From contig DAOOVG010000030.1 of the NCBI GenBank assembly GCA_035369865.1, positions 1 to 22,821 on the forward strand: a DNA stretch of 22,821 nt, written 5' to 3'. The translations under genes and the position numbers were made by a program. Shown one piece after another: positions 15,516 through 22,821 of this stretch (its first letter is position 1; the number at the start of each line of letters is the position of its first letter). Origin of the DNA: MVYY01 sp035369865. Lineage in GTDB: Bacteria; Bacteroidota; Bacteroidia; Bacteroidales; Paludibacteraceae. The notes under the pieces are model-generated. The model saw only the letters and a program-made list of their open reading frames with translations. It was not told the origin of the DNA and did not search any database.

Positions 15516-16238
15516 ATGGATACCAATAGTAACAGTTATACTTTAATTTATGCTACAATAGTAGTGGTAATTGTAGCATTTATGTTAGCTTTTGTATCAG
15601 GAGCATTGAAAGAGAAACAAAATGCAAATATTGAACTTGACAAAAAAAGACAAATTTTAAGTTCCTTACAAATAGACACAAAAGGAAAAGATGTAGCAAG
15701 TTTATACGATCAATATATTGTGAAAGGTCTGGTTATAAACTATAAAGGTGAAATCTTTTCAGAGTCCAAAAAAGAGGCTTTTAATATTGAACTTGCCAAA
15801 GAATTGACAAAAAAAGTAGAAGACAGACGTTTACCTCTTTATATTGCCAACGTTGATGGAGAAACAAAATATATCCTTACTTTGCAAGGGACAGGATTGT
15901 GGGGACCTATCTGGGGTTATCTTGCTTTGAATGATGATAAAAATACTATTTATGGTGTTTATTTTTCTCATGCTAGTGAAACTCCAGGGTTAGGTGCAAG
16001 TATTGCAGAATTACCTTTTCAGAAGCAATTTATTGGTAAGCGTATTTTAAACGATAAAAATGAATTTGTTTCTATTGCTGTAATGAAAGCTGGTAAAAAA
16101 GCTGAAGGAAAAGATCAGGTGGACGCTGTTTCGGGAGGTACTATTACCAGTAAGGGAGTAGAAGCTATGTTATTGAACTGCATAGGACAATATGTTCAAT
16201 TTTTACAACAACCAACCACAGGAGGAATGAATCAATGA
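15516..16238 (+). CDS. nqrC: Na+-translocating NADH:quinone reductase subunit C
   Basis: Single-helix-anchored periplasmic subunit with the second covalent FMN. 240 residues with one membrane helix near the N-terminus (about 8-28, YTLIYATIVVVIVAFMLAFVSG) and an FMN-binding domain containing GLWGPIWGYLAL and SHASETPGLGA. The flavin attachment motif reads D203-A-V-S206-G-G-T209, with Gly in place of the usual Ala before the acceptor threonine T209. The acceptor itself and the preceding Asp and Ser-Gly are retained, so I expect it to be functional. The stop codon overlaps the nqrD start by 4 bases (ATGA), implying translational coupling. Confidence 0.95.
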   Translation: MDTNSNSYTLIYATIVVVIVAFMLAFVSGALKEKQNANIELDKKRQILSSLQIDTKGKDVASLYDQYIVKGLVINYKGEIFSESKKEAFNIELAKELTKKVEDRRLPLYIANVDGETKYILTLQGTGLWGPIWGYLALNDDKNTIYGVYFSHASETPGLGASIAELPFQKQFIGKRILNDKNEFVSIAVMKAGKKAEGKDQVDAVSGGTITSKGVEAMLLNCIGQYVQFLQQPTTGGMNQ

Positions 16239-16867
16239 GTAAATTATTTTCAAGAAAATCAAAACAAGCCTTTTTATGGCCACTGAGCAAAAATAATCCT
16301 ATTATGGTACAAATATTAGGAATTTGTTCAGCTCTTGCAGTAACAGCCAAACTGAAACCAGCTTTGGTAATGGGGATTTCCGTTACTATTATAATTGCTT
16401 TTTCTAACGTTATTGTTTCATTGATACGTGATACCATTCCTAATCGAATAAGGATTATTATCCAATTAGTTGTCGTTGCTGCTTTGGTGACCATAGTAAG
16501 CGAAATTTTAAAAGCTTATGTCTATGATGTAAGTGTCCAATTATCTGTTTATGTGGGTTTGATTATTACAAATTGCATATTAATGGGACGATTGGAAGCT
16601 TATGCAATGTCTAATAAACCGTGGGATTCTTTTCTGGACGGTTTAGGTAATGGATTAGGTTATGCAATTATATTGGTAATTGTAAGCTTTTTCCGTGAAT
16701 TGTTAGGTTCTGGGACTTTGTTTGATATTCGCGTAATTCCTGCCTCATTTTATGAGGCTGGCTATATGAACAATGGGTTGATGTTAATGCCTCCAATGGC
16801 ATTGATATTAATTGCATGTATTGTTTGGACACATCGTTATCATAACAAAGAATTACAAGAAAAATAA
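16235..16867 (+). CDS. nqrD: Na+-translocating NADH:quinone reductase subunit D
   Basis: Integral membrane subunit, 210 residues, about six helices with the pseudo-symmetric fold shared with NqrE (and RnfE/RnfA). Two conserved half-membrane cysteines are present, C31 (LGICSALAV) and C114 (ITNCILMGRLEA), matching the pair that, together with two from NqrE, ligates the intramembrane Fe-S centre in the Vibrio enzyme. The LGLCSALAV-type and TNCILMGRLEAYA motifs are signatures of NqrD/RnfE. The start overlaps the nqrC stop (ATGA); nqrE begins 26 bases after the stop. Confidence 0.95.
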   Translation: MSKLFSRKSKQAFLWPLSKNNPIMVQILGICSALAVTAKLKPALVMGISVTIIIAFSNVIVSLIRDTIPNRIRIIIQLVVVAALVTIVSEILKAYVYDVSVQLSVYVGLIITNCILMGRLEAYAMSNKPWDSFLDGLGNGLGYAIILVIVSFFRELLGSGTLFDIRVIPASFYEAGYMNNGLMLMPPMALILIACIVWTHRYHNKELQEK

Positions 16868-16893
16868 AATTTGAAAGATAATAGATTTTAACA

Positions 16894-17511
16894 ATGGAAA
16901 ATGTATTTAATATATTCATTAAATCGATTTTTGTCGATAACATGATTTTTGCATATTTCTTAGGAATGTGCTCGTATGTGGCTGTTTCTAAAAATGTAAA
17001 AACGTCAATGGGATTAGGTATAGCTGTAATTTTCGTACTGCTTATCACTGTTCCTGTGAATTATCTTCTCGAAAATTATGTTTTGAAAGAAGGAGCTTTG
17101 AAATGGCTAAGTCCTGAATTAGCAAATCTTGATTTAAGTTATTTATCTTTTATTTTATTTATTGCAGTAATTGCAGGAATAGTTCAATTGGTTGAAATGG
17201 TAGTTGAAAAATTTCTTCCTTCGCTTTATAACTCATTAGGAATTTTCTTGCCTTTAATAGCAGTGAATTGTGCTATTATGGGTGCTTGTCTTTTTATGCA
17301 GCAACGTGCTTATCAAAATATTGGAGAAGCAACAGCTTATGCTCTTGGTTCAGGAATTGGATGGTGGCTTGCTATTATTGGATTAGCTGCTATAAGAGAA
17401 AAAATGGAATACTCCGATGTTCCTGCACCGCTTAAAGGACTTGGTATTACATTCATTACCGTTGGATTAATGGGAATAGCATTTATGTGCTTTTCTGGAT
17501 TAAAACTCTGA
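16894..17511 (+). CDS. nqrE: Na+-translocating NADH:quinone reductase subunit E
   Basis: Integral membrane partner of NqrD; 205 residues, about six helices. The N-terminal segment SIFVDNMIFAYFLGMCSYVAVSK carries C26, and the second half carries C126 in LIAVNCAIMGACLFM, both at the positions expected for the shared intramembrane Fe-S centre. GIGWWLAIIGLAAIREKMEYSDVP is a strong NqrE signature near the C-terminus. RnfA is the paralogue, but the operon context assigns NqrE. nqrF starts 60 bases downstream. Confidence 0.95.
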   Translation: MENVFNIFIKSIFVDNMIFAYFLGMCSYVAVSKNVKTSMGLGIAVIFVLLITVPVNYLLENYVLKEGALKWLSPELANLDLSYLSFILFIAVIAGIVQLVEMVVEKFLPSLYNSLGIFLPLIAVNCAIMGACLFMQQRAYQNIGEATAYALGSGIGWWLAIIGLAAIREKMEYSDVPAPLKGLGITFITVGLMGIAFMCFSGLKL

Positions 17512-17571
17512 CATTTACTTGTTTAAAATCATTAAAAAATTCTACTTTAAAATAAATAAGCTCATATTTAT

Positions 17572-18837
17572 ATGTTATTAGCGATAGATACAGTCAATTT
17601 GGTTGCCAGTTTAGTAGTTTTTCTTGTTGTTATTTTACTTTTAGTTATTATTTTGCTTGTTGCAAAGCAATATTTAATTCCTTCTGGTAGCGTAACTATT
17701 ATCATTAATGAAAACAAAAAATTAGAAGTACCAGCAGGAGGGACGTTATTAAATACATTAGCAATGCAACAAATTTTTCTTCCTTCCGCTTGTGGAGGTA
17801 AAGGTACTTGTGCTCAATGTAAGTGTCAGGTCATCGAAGGAGGCGGTGAAATTTTACCCACAGAAATTGGTCACTTTACTCGAAAAGAAATTAAAGAAAA
17901 ATGGAGATTAAGTTGTCAGGTAAAAGTAAAAGAAAATATTTCTATTAAGATACCACCTTCTATTTTAAGTGTCAAAAAATGGGAGTGTGAAGTGGTTTCT
18001 AACAAAAATGTAGCTACTTTTATCAAAGAATTGATTGTAAAATTACCAGAAGGAGAAAGATTAGATTTTATTCCTGGAAGTTATATTCAAATAGATATTC
18101 CTAAATATAATACGATTAAATTTTCTGATTTTGATATAGATGAACGTTTCCGTTCCGATTGGGATAAAATGAAGCTTTGGAATTTATCGTGTGATAATGA
18201 TGAAGAAACTATGCGAGCTTATTCTATGGCAAATTATCCAGCAGAAGGAGAAGATATTGTAATGTTGAATGTACGTATTGCTACTCCACCAATTGATAAG
18301 TCCACAGGCACATTTATGGATGTAAAGCCAGGCATCGCTTCAACGTATATTTTTAACCTCAAGCCAGGTGATAGAGTAAAAGTATCGGGCCCATTTGGAG
18401 AATTCCATCCCATTATCAATTCTAAACGCGAAATGCTTTATATTGGAGGAGGTGCTGGAATGGCTCCTCTGCGTTCTCATATTTTACATTTACTTAAAAC
18501 ATTGCAGATACGCGATAGAAAAATATCTTACTGGTATGGGGCTCGTTCGAAAAATGAAATTTTTTATGAAGAAGATTTTCGTGAATTAGAAAAAGAATTC
18601 CCAAACTTTACTTTCCAAATTGCACTCAGCGAACCTTTGCCAGAAGATAATTGGACAGGTTATGTGGGCTTTATTCATAACGTAATATATGATAATTATC
18701 TGAAAAACCACCCTGAGCCGGAAGAAATTGAATATTACATGTGTGGACCGGGTCCTATGGCAAAAGCAGTTGAAAAAATGTTAGATGATTTAGGGGTGCC
18801 CAGGGAAATGCTTATGTTCGATGATTTTGGGGCATAA
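17572..18837 (+). CDS. nqrF: Na+-translocating NADH:quinone reductase subunit F (NADH-oxidising)
   Basis: Electron entry subunit: NADH to FAD to a 2Fe-2S cluster. 421 residues in order: an N-terminal membrane helix (about 8-31), a ferredoxin domain with cluster cysteines C74, C80, C83 and C115 (LPSACGGKGTCAQCKC ... LSCQ), and a ferredoxin-reductase-like module with the FAD motif R215-A-Y-S218. The NADH-binding motif GGGAGMAPLRSH and the late CGPGPM segment then follow, with a C-terminal LMFDDFGA tail. The spacing of cysteines matches NqrF. It is the last gene of the operon. No apbE (flavin transferase) follows within the window, and no clear terminator hairpin was found after the stop. Confidence 0.96.
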   Translation: MLLAIDTVNLVASLVVFLVVILLLVIILLVAKQYLIPSGSVTIIINENKKLEVPAGGTLLNTLAMQQIFLPSACGGKGTCAQCKCQVIEGGGEILPTEIGHFTRKEIKEKWRLSCQVKVKENISIKIPPSILSVKKWECEVVSNKNVATFIKELIVKLPEGERLDFIPGSYIQIDIPKYNTIKFSDFDIDERFRSDWDKMKLWNLSCDNDEETMRAYSMANYPAEGEDIVMLNVRIATPPIDKSTGTFMDVKPGIASTYIFNLKPGDRVKVSGPFGEFHPIINSKREMLYIGGGAGMAPLRSHILHLLKTLQIRDRKISYWYGARSKNEIFYEEDFRELEKEFPNFTFQIALSEPLPEDNWTGYVGFIHNVIYDNYLKNHPEPEEIEYYMCGPGPMAKAVEKMLDDLGVPREMLMFDDFGA

Positions 18838-19230
18838 AGCAAATAATTTTTCCAAAGGGCGTTATAATAAAACATCTTTTTTATTTTGTTAAAATATACA
18901 AATGATAGATTAATATTTGTATTTTCTTCGTAATGAATAGCTTAAAATAAAGAAAAAATAAGAAAAATGTCAATCAAAATTTGAATGATTTAATAGCATA
19001 AAAATAGGCTGAAAAATCAATTTTCTGGAATTGGAGTATTTTATAGTAACTAAATACAATAAAAATTCACTGTTGTTTTTAAAATCATTTGAAACATCCT
19101 TTACTTAAAATAGATAAAATTTAAAATAAAAAACACACAAAAAGTGAAGCTATATTTAATATTTTAAACGTATATTTGTAAACTATTTTTAAGGGCAAAT
19201 TAGTTTTAACTATGATTAAATTTTCAAAAA
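18838..19230 (+). other. Gene-free AT-rich spacer between nqrF and the dehydratase gene
   Basis: 393 bases, both flanking genes on the plus strand. It contains a -7-like box near its right end (19171-19178) and scattered A/T tracts. I found no open frame of interest, no tRNA and no hairpin with a T-run that would clearly end the nqr transcript. Confidence 0.5.
19171..19178 (+). promoter_or_regulatory. Candidate -7 box for the polysaccharide gene pair
   Basis: TATATTTG matches TAnnTTTG and lies 52 bases upstream of the ATG at 19231. No -33 TTG at the expected distance. Confidence 0.4.
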
Positions 19231-21192
19231 ATGAAGGGTAAATTTAGCTTTTTAAAAAATACAGATGCTTTTAGTCATATAGTTTCTCTAAAATATTTAC
19301 CACGCTGGATAGTATTATCATTAGATGTTCTTATTTGTTGTATTTCCTTTTTACTTGCATATTTAATTACTTCCTTTTTTGTATCAGATTCTCCCGATAT
19401 ACGAGTTACTTCTTTTTTTCAGCGATTAGTGTTGGTATTAAGTATTCAAATAATATTTTTTTGGGTTTTTCATACTTATGCTGGTATTATTCGATATTCA
19501 AATTTTACCGATGCGGTTAAATTGTTATTGGCTGTTTTTAGTGATTTTATTGTTCTCGTAATTATAAATTTTATTTATACAAAAGTTTATTCTGATTTAC
19601 TTTTTACTTATTCCGAGTTAATTATTTATGCCATCATTGCTTTTCTATTTCTTTTTTTAGAAAGGTTATTTATTAAAGTAACTTATGATTTTTTTGTCGA
19701 AAATAGCAGCAATTTAGTTCCAGTAATGATTTATGGTACCGATCCTTCAGGTATCAGTATTGGCAAAATGATTCTTTCCAAAATTGGTGACGATAATACC
19801 AAATATAAACTTGTGGGATTTATTGACAACAATCATAATACCCGGCAAAAAATACTATTAGGAGTGAAAGTTTATCCTTATGATAAAAATACTATTGCTA
19901 CAAAAATTCCTAAAAAAGCAAAAAACATTATTGTTTCACGTGCTAAATTAAAAGAAATTGGATTCAAAGAAGACTTAGATATTTTTATTAACAACAATTT
20001 GTCGGTTCTTACTTCTGCCCCTACCGACCTCTGGGAAAATGAGATACCTGATGTTAAACAAATTCGTTCCATAAAAATAGAAGATTTGCTGGGAAGGCAA
20101 CCTATTCATATTTCTACTACTAATATTGAAAATCAGTTAAAATCTAAGATAATTCTGGTCACTGGTGCCGCAGGTTCAATAGGTAGTGAAATTGTTCATC
20201 AACTCGTACAATATCAACCTCTCTTAATCGTTTTAGTAGATAATGCAGAAACGCCATTGTATGAATTAAAAATAGAGCTTCAAGAAAAATATCCGCAACA
20301 AAATTTTAGCTTTTTTTTAGGGGATGTTCGGGATCAAGAAAGGATGGAATATATTATTGATTTGCATAAACCTGATATTATTTATCATGCAGCGGCTTAC
20401 AAACATGTTCCTATGATGGAAGATTTTCCGACAGAAAGTATTCAAGTAAATGTAAAAGGCACTAAAGTTATGGCTGATTTAGCTGTAAAATACAAAGTTA
20501 AAAAGTTCGTTATGATTTCAACAGATAAAGCAGTCAATCCAACTAATGTAATGGGAGCTTCGAAACGGATTGCAGAAATTTATATTCAATCACTAAATAA
20601 AAAAATTCAGGAAAATGGCCATGAAAGGACTAAATTTATAACTACACGTTTTGGAAACGTTTTAGGTTCAAATGGGTCAGTAATTCCCCATTTTCAGAAA
20701 CAAATTGAAAAAGGAGGACCTGTAACCGTAACCCATCCGGATATTATACGATATTTTATGACTATTTCTGAAGCGAGTAATCTTGTGCTTGAAGCAAGTG
20801 CAATAGGAGAGGGGGGAGAAATATACATTTTTGATATGGGTAACCCAATAAAAATTAGTGATTTAGCTCGGAAAATGATTAAAATAGCTGGTTATGTTCC
20901 TGATGTTGAAATCAAGATTATATATACTGGTTTAAGACAGGGTGAAAAATTATATGAAGAATTATTGAATCAAAAAGAAAAAATATTGCCTACCCAACAT
21001 CCTAAAATTATGGTTGCTAAAGTAATTGAATATGAATATGATGAGATTTCACTGGAAATAGAAAAATTACTTCAATATAGTTCTCTTAACAAAGATTTTC
21101 TAATAGTTCAACAAATGAAAAAAATTGTACCTGAATTTAAAAGTAATAATTCACACTTTGAATTTTTAGATATCCTTAAAAAATCCCAGTAA
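19231..21192 (+). CDS. Membrane-anchored nucleoside-diphosphate-sugar 4,6-dehydratase, FlaA1/CapD/WbpM-like
   Basis: 653 residues. The N-terminus has about four membrane helices (20-135), followed by a first Rossmann-like domain (about 160-270) and a C-terminal SDR dehydratase domain (about 300-610). The cofactor loop is T311-G-A-A-G-S-I-G318. Catalytic segment: S-T431-D432-K433-A-V-N-P-T-N-V-M441-G-A-S-K445, i.e. the TDK triad with Met in place of the SDR tyrosine, the hallmark of FlaA1/PglF/WbpM enzymes that form UDP-4-keto-6-deoxy-HexNAc from UDP-GlcNAc. The large membrane form is the PglF/WbpM/CapD type. Its product would feed rare amino sugars (for example bacillosamine or FucNAc/QuiNAc) into a surface glycan or protein glycosylation; which one is not decidable. 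The sugar transferase follows after 93 bases. Confidence 0.9.
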   Translation: MKGKFSFLKNTDAFSHIVSLKYLPRWIVLSLDVLICCISFLLAYLITSFFVSDSPDIRVTSFFQRLVLVLSIQIIFFWVFHTYAGIIRYSNFTDAVKLLLAVFSDFIVLVIINFIYTKVYSDLLFTYSELIIYAIIAFLFLFLERLFIKVTYDFFVENSSNLVPVMIYGTDPSGISIGKMILSKIGDDNTKYKLVGFIDNNHNTRQKILLGVKVYPYDKNTIATKIPKKAKNIIVSRAKLKEIGFKEDLDIFINNNLSVLTSAPTDLWENEIPDVKQIRSIKIEDLLGRQPIHISTTNIENQLKSKIILVTGAAGSIGSEIVHQLVQYQPLLIVLVDNAETPLYELKIELQEKYPQQNFSFFLGDVRDQERMEYIIDLHKPDIIYHAAAYKHVPMMEDFPTESIQVNVKGTKVMADLAVKYKVKKFVMISTDKAVNPTNVMGASKRIAEIYIQSLNKKIQENGHERTKFITTRFGNVLGSNGSVIPHFQKQIEKGGPVTVTHPDIIRYFMTISEASNLVLEASAIGEGGEIYIFDMGNPIKISDLARKMIKIAGYVPDVEIKIIYTGLRQGEKLYEELLNQKEKILPTQHPKIMVAKVIEYEYDEISLEIEKLLQYSSLNKDFLIVQQMKKIVPEFKSNNSHFEFLDILKKSQ

Positions 21193-21285
21193 TTAACAAA
21201 TACATTTTGCTTATCCTTCTTCTTTAAAAATGTTATAATTTTTTTCATACTTTTCCGTTTAATCACGCGTAAATCAATTTAGAAA

Positions 21286-22380
21286 ATGAATTCCATTGTA
21301 CATTTTATTCAACAATATCCTTTTCTTACTATTATTATTTCTTTTATTATTGGGAAATTATTTATGCCCGTTGCTATTAAAATAGCCAAAAAACATAATT
21401 TTTTAGTTAAGCCTAATAAACGTACTTCACACAAAGGTTTAATTCCTTATACGGGTGGGCTTGATATTTTTGTTTCTTTTTTCCTTACGATGATTCTTTT
21501 TTCTTATGAAATTGTAGCTCAAACTCAATTTATAATCTTAGGAACTTTAACTATTTTTTTTATTGGGTTTATTGACGATTTGATTACCCTGAAACCCATG
21601 GCAAAATTAAGTAGTGAAATAATTGCAGGAATTTTTTTAATTATCATAGCAAATATTAGAATTTCTCATTTTCATGGAATTTTAGGGATTAATGAGTTAC
21701 CTCTCATTATAAGTTATTTATTTTCACTTTTTACTTTTATAGTTATTGTAAATGCTTTGAATCTAATTGATGGAGTAGATGGTTTAGCTTCTGGTTTGGG
21801 AATTATCTATAATTTATTTTTTGGAATCTATTTTAATTTATCAGGCTATTTGTATTTAGCTTTAGCAGCTTATACTCTTGCAGGCTCATTGATTGTATTT
21901 TTTATTTATAACGTTTTCGGTAAAAAAAATAAAATCTTTATGGGTGATACTGGAGCCCTCTTTTTAGGGTTTATGATAACTTTTTTTGTTTTTGAATTTT
22001 GTGAAATAAATGCTTATCATAAAGTTCCTGAAGCCTTTCATATGTCTGCAGCTCCTGCAGTAGCCATTTGTTTAATTATTGTTCCTTTGTTTGATACTTT
22101 CCGAGTTATGTTAACCAGAATAAAAAAAGGTTTTTCTCCTTTTAAAGCTGATAAAAATCATATTCATCATTTGCTTTTAAAAATTGGTTTTTCTCATCGT
22201 CAAGTTACTTTAATATTACTTACCATTACTATCTTTTTTACTCTCCTTGCTCTCATTGGACGAAATTGGAATAATCTGTTATTAATTTTTATTGCTCTAT
22301 TGATTGCCAGTAGTTTAACTTACTATCTTTGGAGAGTTATTAATAAAAAGATGCAACGAAAAACCATTGTAAATATTTAA
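21286..22380 (+). CDS. Polyprenyl-phosphate N-acetylhexosamine-1-phosphate transferase, WecA/TagO/MraY-like (GT4-type)
   Basis: Integral membrane enzyme that loads a sugar-1-phosphate from UDP-sugar onto undecaprenyl phosphate, the first committed step of lipid-linked glycan synthesis. 364 residues, about ten to eleven helices. Visible family motifs: G-F-I-D97-D98 (Mg2+ binding), N156-A-L-N-L-I-D162-G-V-D165-G, F-M-G-D221-T-G223 and the late H292-I-H-H295 with L-L-L-K-I-G-F-S-H-R. The HIHH motif and the length favour WecA/TagO-type over MraY. The neighbouring dehydratase suggests an initiating transferase for a surface polysaccharide. Sugar specificity (GlcNAc or a deoxy-amino sugar) cannot be read. 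An undecorated gene symbol such as wecA would overstate certainty. Confidence 0.9.
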   Translation: MNSIVHFIQQYPFLTIIISFIIGKLFMPVAIKIAKKHNFLVKPNKRTSHKGLIPYTGGLDIFVSFFLTMILFSYEIVAQTQFIILGTLTIFFIGFIDDLITLKPMAKLSSEIIAGIFLIIIANIRISHFHGILGINELPLIISYLFSLFTFIVIVNALNLIDGVDGLASGLGIIYNLFFGIYFNLSGYLYLALAAYTLAGSLIVFFIYNVFGKKNKIFMGDTGALFLGFMITFFVFEFCEINAYHKVPEAFHMSAAPAVAICLIIVPLFDTFRVMLTRIKKGFSPFKADKNHIHHLLLKIGFSHRQVTLILLTITIFFTLLALIGRNWNNLLLIFIALLIASSLTYYLWRVINKKMQRKTIVNI

Positions 22381-22720
22381 CATTTGAGTTAAACCTTTTC
22401 TCCATTATAAAATAGGATTTTAGTTGATTATCTAAGTGTTGAATTTGTTGTCGACATCTTTGTTCGGATGTAAATTTTTTAATTCATCTTCCAAAAAAAT
22501 TGATATTATCCTAAAAAGTGTGTAAAGTTCAATTTTTTTCTCTTATAGTAATTTTTTTTTGTTATTGTACTAAAATAATTGTCAGCCTCTTAGAAACTGT
22601 TTCTCCTTCGCTTTTGTTGACTATTTTCATAAGAGGGGGTACCTTAAAATTTTTTTACACGCGATTTAATAAATTTGGCTTACTTATAATAACTTACCTT
22701 TTTGAGCTTGCTTGAAAAAG
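22381..22720. other. Gene-free AT-rich region downstream of the sugar transferase
   Basis: About 340 bases without a convincing gene. The one frame of note (65 codons, plus, from a GTG at 22518) has a composition like random AT-rich translation and I do not call it. An inverted repeat, CCTCTTA (22586-22592) / TAAGAGG (22630-22636), encloses a smaller gaaac-t-gtttc hairpin (22593-22603). A -7-like box, TAAATTTG, is at 22670-22677. Confidence 0.45.
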
Positions 22721-22821
22721 ATGCTTATATATTTAAAGCACTCTCAATTGGTATTATACATGGTTTTTGATGAAAATAGGCAGAAAAAGAAGATAAAAAA
22801 TGCTGTCGAAAAATTTTTCTT
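22721..22821 (+). CDS. Possible start of an unidentified gene, cut by the window end
   Basis: A frame opening with ATG at 22721 stays open to the last base (33 codons; in-frame second ATG at 22760). It begins about 44 bases after a -7-like box (22670-22677), the same spacing seen at other genes here. The visible product is hydrophobic, then basic (MLIYLKHSQLVLYMVFDENR, then a Lys-rich stretch). I recognise no family. A different ATG, at 22800, also starts an open frame. This may be chance. Confidence 0.2.
   Translation, partial: MLIYLKHSQLVLYMVFDENRQKKKIKNAVEKFF

Noticed and set aside
18921..18956. TTTTCTT/AAGAAAA pairing after nqrF as a terminator
   Set aside because: Seven mostly A-T pairs with a 21-base loop in very AT-rich sequence and no T-run; not distinguishable from chance.
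22518..22715. 65-codon plus-strand frame starting with GTG
   Set aside because: Composition is typical of chance translation, there is no recognisable motif, and it spans the inverted repeat and a -7-like box.
1..22821. CRISPR array, insertion sequence, prophage, toxin-antitoxin or defence system
   Set aside because: No spaced direct repeats, transposase, integrase, terminal repeats or recognisable defence genes were seen; genes are intact and housekeeping or envelope related.

Overview
The window reads as chromosomal DNA from a member of the Bacteroidota, probably Bacteroidales or a close relative. It is very AT-rich (by eye about 30% G+C, not counted). Four things point there. A gene for a type IX secretion 'plug' (DUF5103) protein and a DUF4834 small protein are both largely confined to this phylum. 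There is a complete Na+-translocating NADH:quinone reductase operon of the type common in Bacteroidales. Candidate promoters match the Bacteroidota -7 consensus TAnnTTTG rather than sigma-70 boxes, and good Shine-Dalgarno sequences are generally lacking. No mobile element, CRISPR array, tRNA or rRNA was recognised.

Layout. Bases 113-2320 (+) hold a PBP4-type D,D-carboxypeptidase (dacB) and biotin protein ligase (birA). They converge with a minus-strand pair, metF followed by a DUF4834 membrane protein (2327-3499). After a gene-free stretch comes a secreted GH20 beta-N-acetylhexosaminidase (3866-6208, -). This diverges from a plus-strand run: udk, a stand-alone PolB-like DEDDy exonuclease and the lytic transglycosylase mltF (6442-9278). 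Next are tatA and tatC (9379-10502) and an HdeD-like membrane protein (10551-11189), closed by a perfect 12-bp hairpin. The T9SS plug-domain gene (11279-12529, -) converges on that hairpin. It diverges from nqrABCDEF (12832-18837, +). After a 393-bp gap come a membrane-anchored UDP-sugar 4,6-dehydratase-like protein (19231-21192) and a WecA/TagO-type polyprenyl-phosphate sugar-1-phosphate transferase (21286-22380). The last 441 bases carry no confident gene, only a possible gene start running off the edge.

Together the genes are mostly housekeeping and cell-envelope functions: peptidoglycan trimming (dacB, mltF), scavenging of amino sugars from glycans (GH20), Tat and type IX protein export, sodium-based respiratory energy conservation, and the first membrane steps of a surface glycan pathway. 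I found no convincing undescribed system. The best leads are the variant flavinylation motif in NqrC, the stand-alone exonuclease between udk and mltF, the unexplained right-hand end, and the start of a likely surface-polysaccharide locus.
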